DNA from: Atribacteria bacterium SCGC AAA255-G05
GTDB lineage: Bacteria; Atribacterota; Phoenicimicrobiia; Phoenicimicrobiales; Phoenicimicrobiaceae
DNA: 6,404 nt
Assembly: GCA_000405605.1 (NCBI GenBank)
Contig: ASPA01000071.1
Coordinates: forward strand, 1 to 6,404
Direction: 5' to 3'
Shown here piece by piece: positions 4,813 to 6,404 of this stretch; position 1 is the first letter of the stretch, and each line of letters opens with the position of its first letter. Below the pieces are notes generated by a model. That model was not told the DNA's origin, searched no databases, and saw only the letters and a program-made list of their open reading frames with translations. Both the position numbers and the translations under genes were made by a program.

Positions 4813-6240
4813 ATGGATACTATAACAATAACTTTCCCCGAGGTCAAGGTTAAAATACCCATTAAGGATCTAACCTTTGATATCTTGGAGGATATGCTCT
4901 TTGAAATATTACAGAATATTGCCCGTAAGGTATTTGAAAAAGCCCTTACCGATATAGATAATACCTTGCGTAATAAGAGAGAAAGAGGGAAACTTAAAAA
5001 CACCGGTAAAAGGGAAAAATACTTTCTCACCCGTTTTGGTGATATCCTCTATGCCCGCACCCGTTACAAAGACAAGGAAAACAAAAGTAATTATCTCTTA
5101 GACGAGGCCTTAAGTATAGTTAAAAACCAACGCATCAGTCTATCTCGAGCCAGGATAGAATGTTTTCTTTCCGGTTTTTCTTCCTATCGGGAGGTAGTAG
5201 AAGGAATAAGACTTCTAATCGGCAGTCCCCGCTGCCATGAGGCCATAAGACAATCGGTAATAAAAGAGGGCAAATTAATCATAGAAAACCAGGAGAAAAA
5301 GTTAAGACAGATAGAGAACTTAAATTACCCGGATAAAGAGGCCCCCGATACTGCTTACATGGAAGTGGATGCTACCTATATTAGTTTACAGCATAGAGGC
5401 AAGAAGAAAAAAGAAAAGATGGAAATAAAACTGGGAGTAGGCTATACCGGAAAAGAAGCCCGCTATTCTAGCGGTAAATCTAAAAGACTAACCGAGAAAT
5501 TCACCTTTATCGGTACAGGGAAAGGCTTTATGGAAAAATTAAGTCTCCTAGCAGAGGAAAGACTCTCCCTCTCTAAAGTAAAAAAAATCCTCTTCGGAGG
5601 AGATGGAGATTCCTGGATCACCTCCGGGATAAAAGATTACTTTTCTTCTGCCACCTATATTCTCTGTCTCTACCATCTTTACAAAAAGTTTAAAGAATCT
5701 TTAAGTAGAAGGAAAGAGGAACAGAAGGTAATAAAAGACCTGCTGTTATCTAATCAGATAGATAAGGGTTTATCGGTAATAGACCAGTTAATCAGAAATC
5801 CCTATGACCTTAAAGAAAAAGATAATCTAGTAAAACTATATACTTATATATCTCGTAACCGCCAGGGGATTACCAATCAGTTTATACTAAAAGATAAAGG
5901 AATAGAAAGGGCCGGAGCGATAGAATCAAACATAAATAAGGTGATAGCCTCCCCCTTTAAAAAAAGAGGGATGAGCTGGAGTAAACCGGGAGCCCTGGCT
6001 CTCTTAAAGATAAAAGAGACTATCATAAATGGAGAGTGGGATAAATGGTGGGAGACCGAAAGAGAACGAAATATTAAAGTAGACAAGTATAAACCACCTT
6101 TACCTGCTTCTTGCTTTAAGAAAGAAACAGAGTCTTCTCCTATTGTAGAGGTAACCATACCTGCATTTATTGGATCGGATCGGGGCAAACCCTGGGTAGG
6201 TGTTTTGCGTAAACTATCTGAGACAGGATATTATAATTAA
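4813..6240 (+). CDS. ISLre2-family (UPF0236) DDE transposase
   Basis: A 475-residue transposase that appears full length for the family and has no frameshift. AAAGGAGG (4793-4800) lies 12 bases before the ATG. The N-terminal part (about 1-170) is charged and helical, with the family-typical stretch REKYFLTRFGDILYARTRY followed by LLDEAL. The catalytic core shows Asp186 in MEVDATYI, Asp264 in FGGDGDSWI and Glu371 in AGAIESNINK, followed by GMSWSKPGALAL, the expected DDE arrangement. Proteins once called UPF0236 are now known as ISLre2 transposases; they act on the element's inverted ends by cut or copy at AT-rich targets. The ORF looks intact, so the copy may be active. It is downstream of the hydrolase and direct repeat B but has its own leader hairpin, suggesting separate expression. 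The C-terminal tail (GSDRGKPWVGVLRKLSETGYYN) is complete. Confidence 0.95.
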   Translation: MDTITITFPEVKVKIPIKDLTFDILEDMLFEILQNIARKVFEKALTDIDNTLRNKRERGKLKNTGKREKYFLTRFGDILYARTRYKDKENKSNYLLDEALSIVKNQRISLSRARIECFLSGFSSYREVVEGIRLLIGSPRCHEAIRQSVIKEGKLIIENQEKKLRQIENLNYPDKEAPDTAYMEVDATYISLQHRGKKKKEKMEIKLGVGYTGKEARYSSGKSKRLTEKFTFIGTGKGFMEKLSLLAEERLSLSKVKKILFGGDGDSWITSGIKDYFSSATYILCLYHLYKKFKESLSRRKEEQKVIKDLLLSNQIDKGLSVIDQLIRNPYDLKEKDNLVKLYTYISRNRQGITNQFILKDKGIERAGAIESNINKVIASPFKKRGMSWSKPGALALLKIKETIINGEWDKWWETERERNIKVDKYKPPLPASCFKKETESSPIVEVTIPAFIGSDRGKPWVGVLRKLSETGYYN

Positions 6241-6310
6241 TTAATCAAAAAAGTATAAGAAAGTTGATGCCGATGTATTATCACAACCTAAATAAAATAA
6301 GGATAATTAT

Positions 6311-6333
6311 GCTTATTCATACAAATAATAAGC
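6311..6333. repeat. 7-bp inverted repeat downstream of the transposase
   Basis: GCTTATT (6311-6317) and AATAAGC (6327-6333) are perfect inverted copies around a nine-base A/T-rich loop. No T-run follows on either strand. It may be chance in AT-rich DNA or a minor part of the IS right end. Confidence 0.35.
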
Positions 6334-6347
6334 TATAATAAAACAAC

Positions 6348-6375
6348 CTGTCTGCGTGCGAACACGCACAGGCAG
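6348..6375. repeat. GC-rich bulged hairpin near the IS right end
   Basis: CTGTCT (6348-6353) and GTGCG (6356-6360) pair with CGCAC (6365-6369) and AGGCAG (6370-6375) around an AACA loop: 11 pairs, one G-U, with a two-base bulge (6354-6355). It is the most GC-rich spot in an A/T-rich neighbourhood. On the + strand AGGGGTGAG follows, so it is not a terminator for the transposase. On the - strand GGTTGTTTTATT follows, so it could terminate a gene arriving from the right. It may also be a dispersed palindromic repeat. Confidence 0.6.
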
Positions 6376-6378
6376 AGG

Positions 6379-6390
6379 GGTGAGTCTACC
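6379..6390 (+). repeat. Candidate right terminal inverted repeat of the ISLre2 element
   Basis: GGTGAGTCTACC matches the reverse complement of the left-end GTAGACTTACC (4757-4767) at ten of eleven positions. It also resembles the inner leader arm GGTAAGCTACACC (4799-4811) in the same orientation. It sits about 140 bp after the transposase stop, a sensible distance. It is short, so chance is not excluded. Confidence 0.45.
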
Positions 6391-6404
6391 TAAAACCAGA
6401 AGAA

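Larger units (their letters stand above)
4754..6390 (+). mobile_element. ISLre2-family insertion sequence, ends inferred
   Basis: The element is defined by its full-length transposase (4813-6240). For ends, GTAGACTTACC at 4757-4767 matches, as an inverted repeat, GGTGAGTCTAC at 6379-6389 with one mismatch in 11. The left tip may extend to GGT at 4754 and the right to C at 6390, giving about 1.64 kb, within the range usual for ISLre2 elements. No clean 8-9-bp target duplication is visible: A-rich bases precede 4754 and TAAAACCAG follows 6390. The transposase content is certain; the boundaries are tentative. Confidence 0.5.

Noticed and set aside
5877..6188. Antisense open frame of 103 residues inside the transposase gene
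   Set aside because: It overlaps the catalytic Glu region of an intact transposase and has no features of a gene.

Overview
This window is AT-rich bacterial chromosomal DNA with strong Shine-Dalgarno sites, a lipoprotein signal, a glycine-type riboswitch and an ISLre2-family transposase. That mix fits an anaerobic, low-GC bacterium, either Firmicutes-like or an uncultured amino-acid-fermenting candidate phylum. The sequence alone does not fix the phylum. All three convincing genes are on the + strand.

Layout: positions 1-237 hold no gene. From 276 to 688 runs a long structured mRNA leader. Its first part (276-515) is a clear tandem glycine riboswitch with an intrinsic terminator (502-557) built to compete with the second aptamer's P1 stem. 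Its second part (578-688) folds on paper as a three-way junction whose 3' half resembles the c-di-GMP-I (GEMM) aptamer, with a downstream competing strand. The leader serves a 630-aa lipoprotein (739-2631) made of three InlB/Flg_new-type B-repeats (71 aa each), a DUF1565-like segment and nine near-identical 26-aa beta-helix units encoded by 75-78-bp DNA repeats.

Next comes a secreted alpha/beta hydrolase (2996-4456) bracketed by two diverged direct repeats of about 170 bp (2801-2970 and 4470-4636). Both copies carry the decayed start of the same short coding sequence, possibly a transposase N-terminus. The last third is an insertion sequence: a full-length ISLre2/UPF0236 DDE transposase (4813-6240), a leader hairpin that covers part of its ribosome-binding site, and candidate terminal inverted repeats near 4754 and 6390. 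A GC-rich hairpin lies just inside the right end.

The point of greatest interest is the leader. A glycine riboswitch normally controls glycine cleavage or amino-acid transport genes. Here the first gene downstream is a glycine-rich surface lipoprotein, and a second switch-like RNA lies between them. If both RNAs work, this is a two-input control of a surface protein. The identity of the second RNA is inference and needs a covariance-model search. The hydrolase shows no evident functional link to the lipoprotein, and the repeats around it suggest it moved or was framed by mobile DNA.
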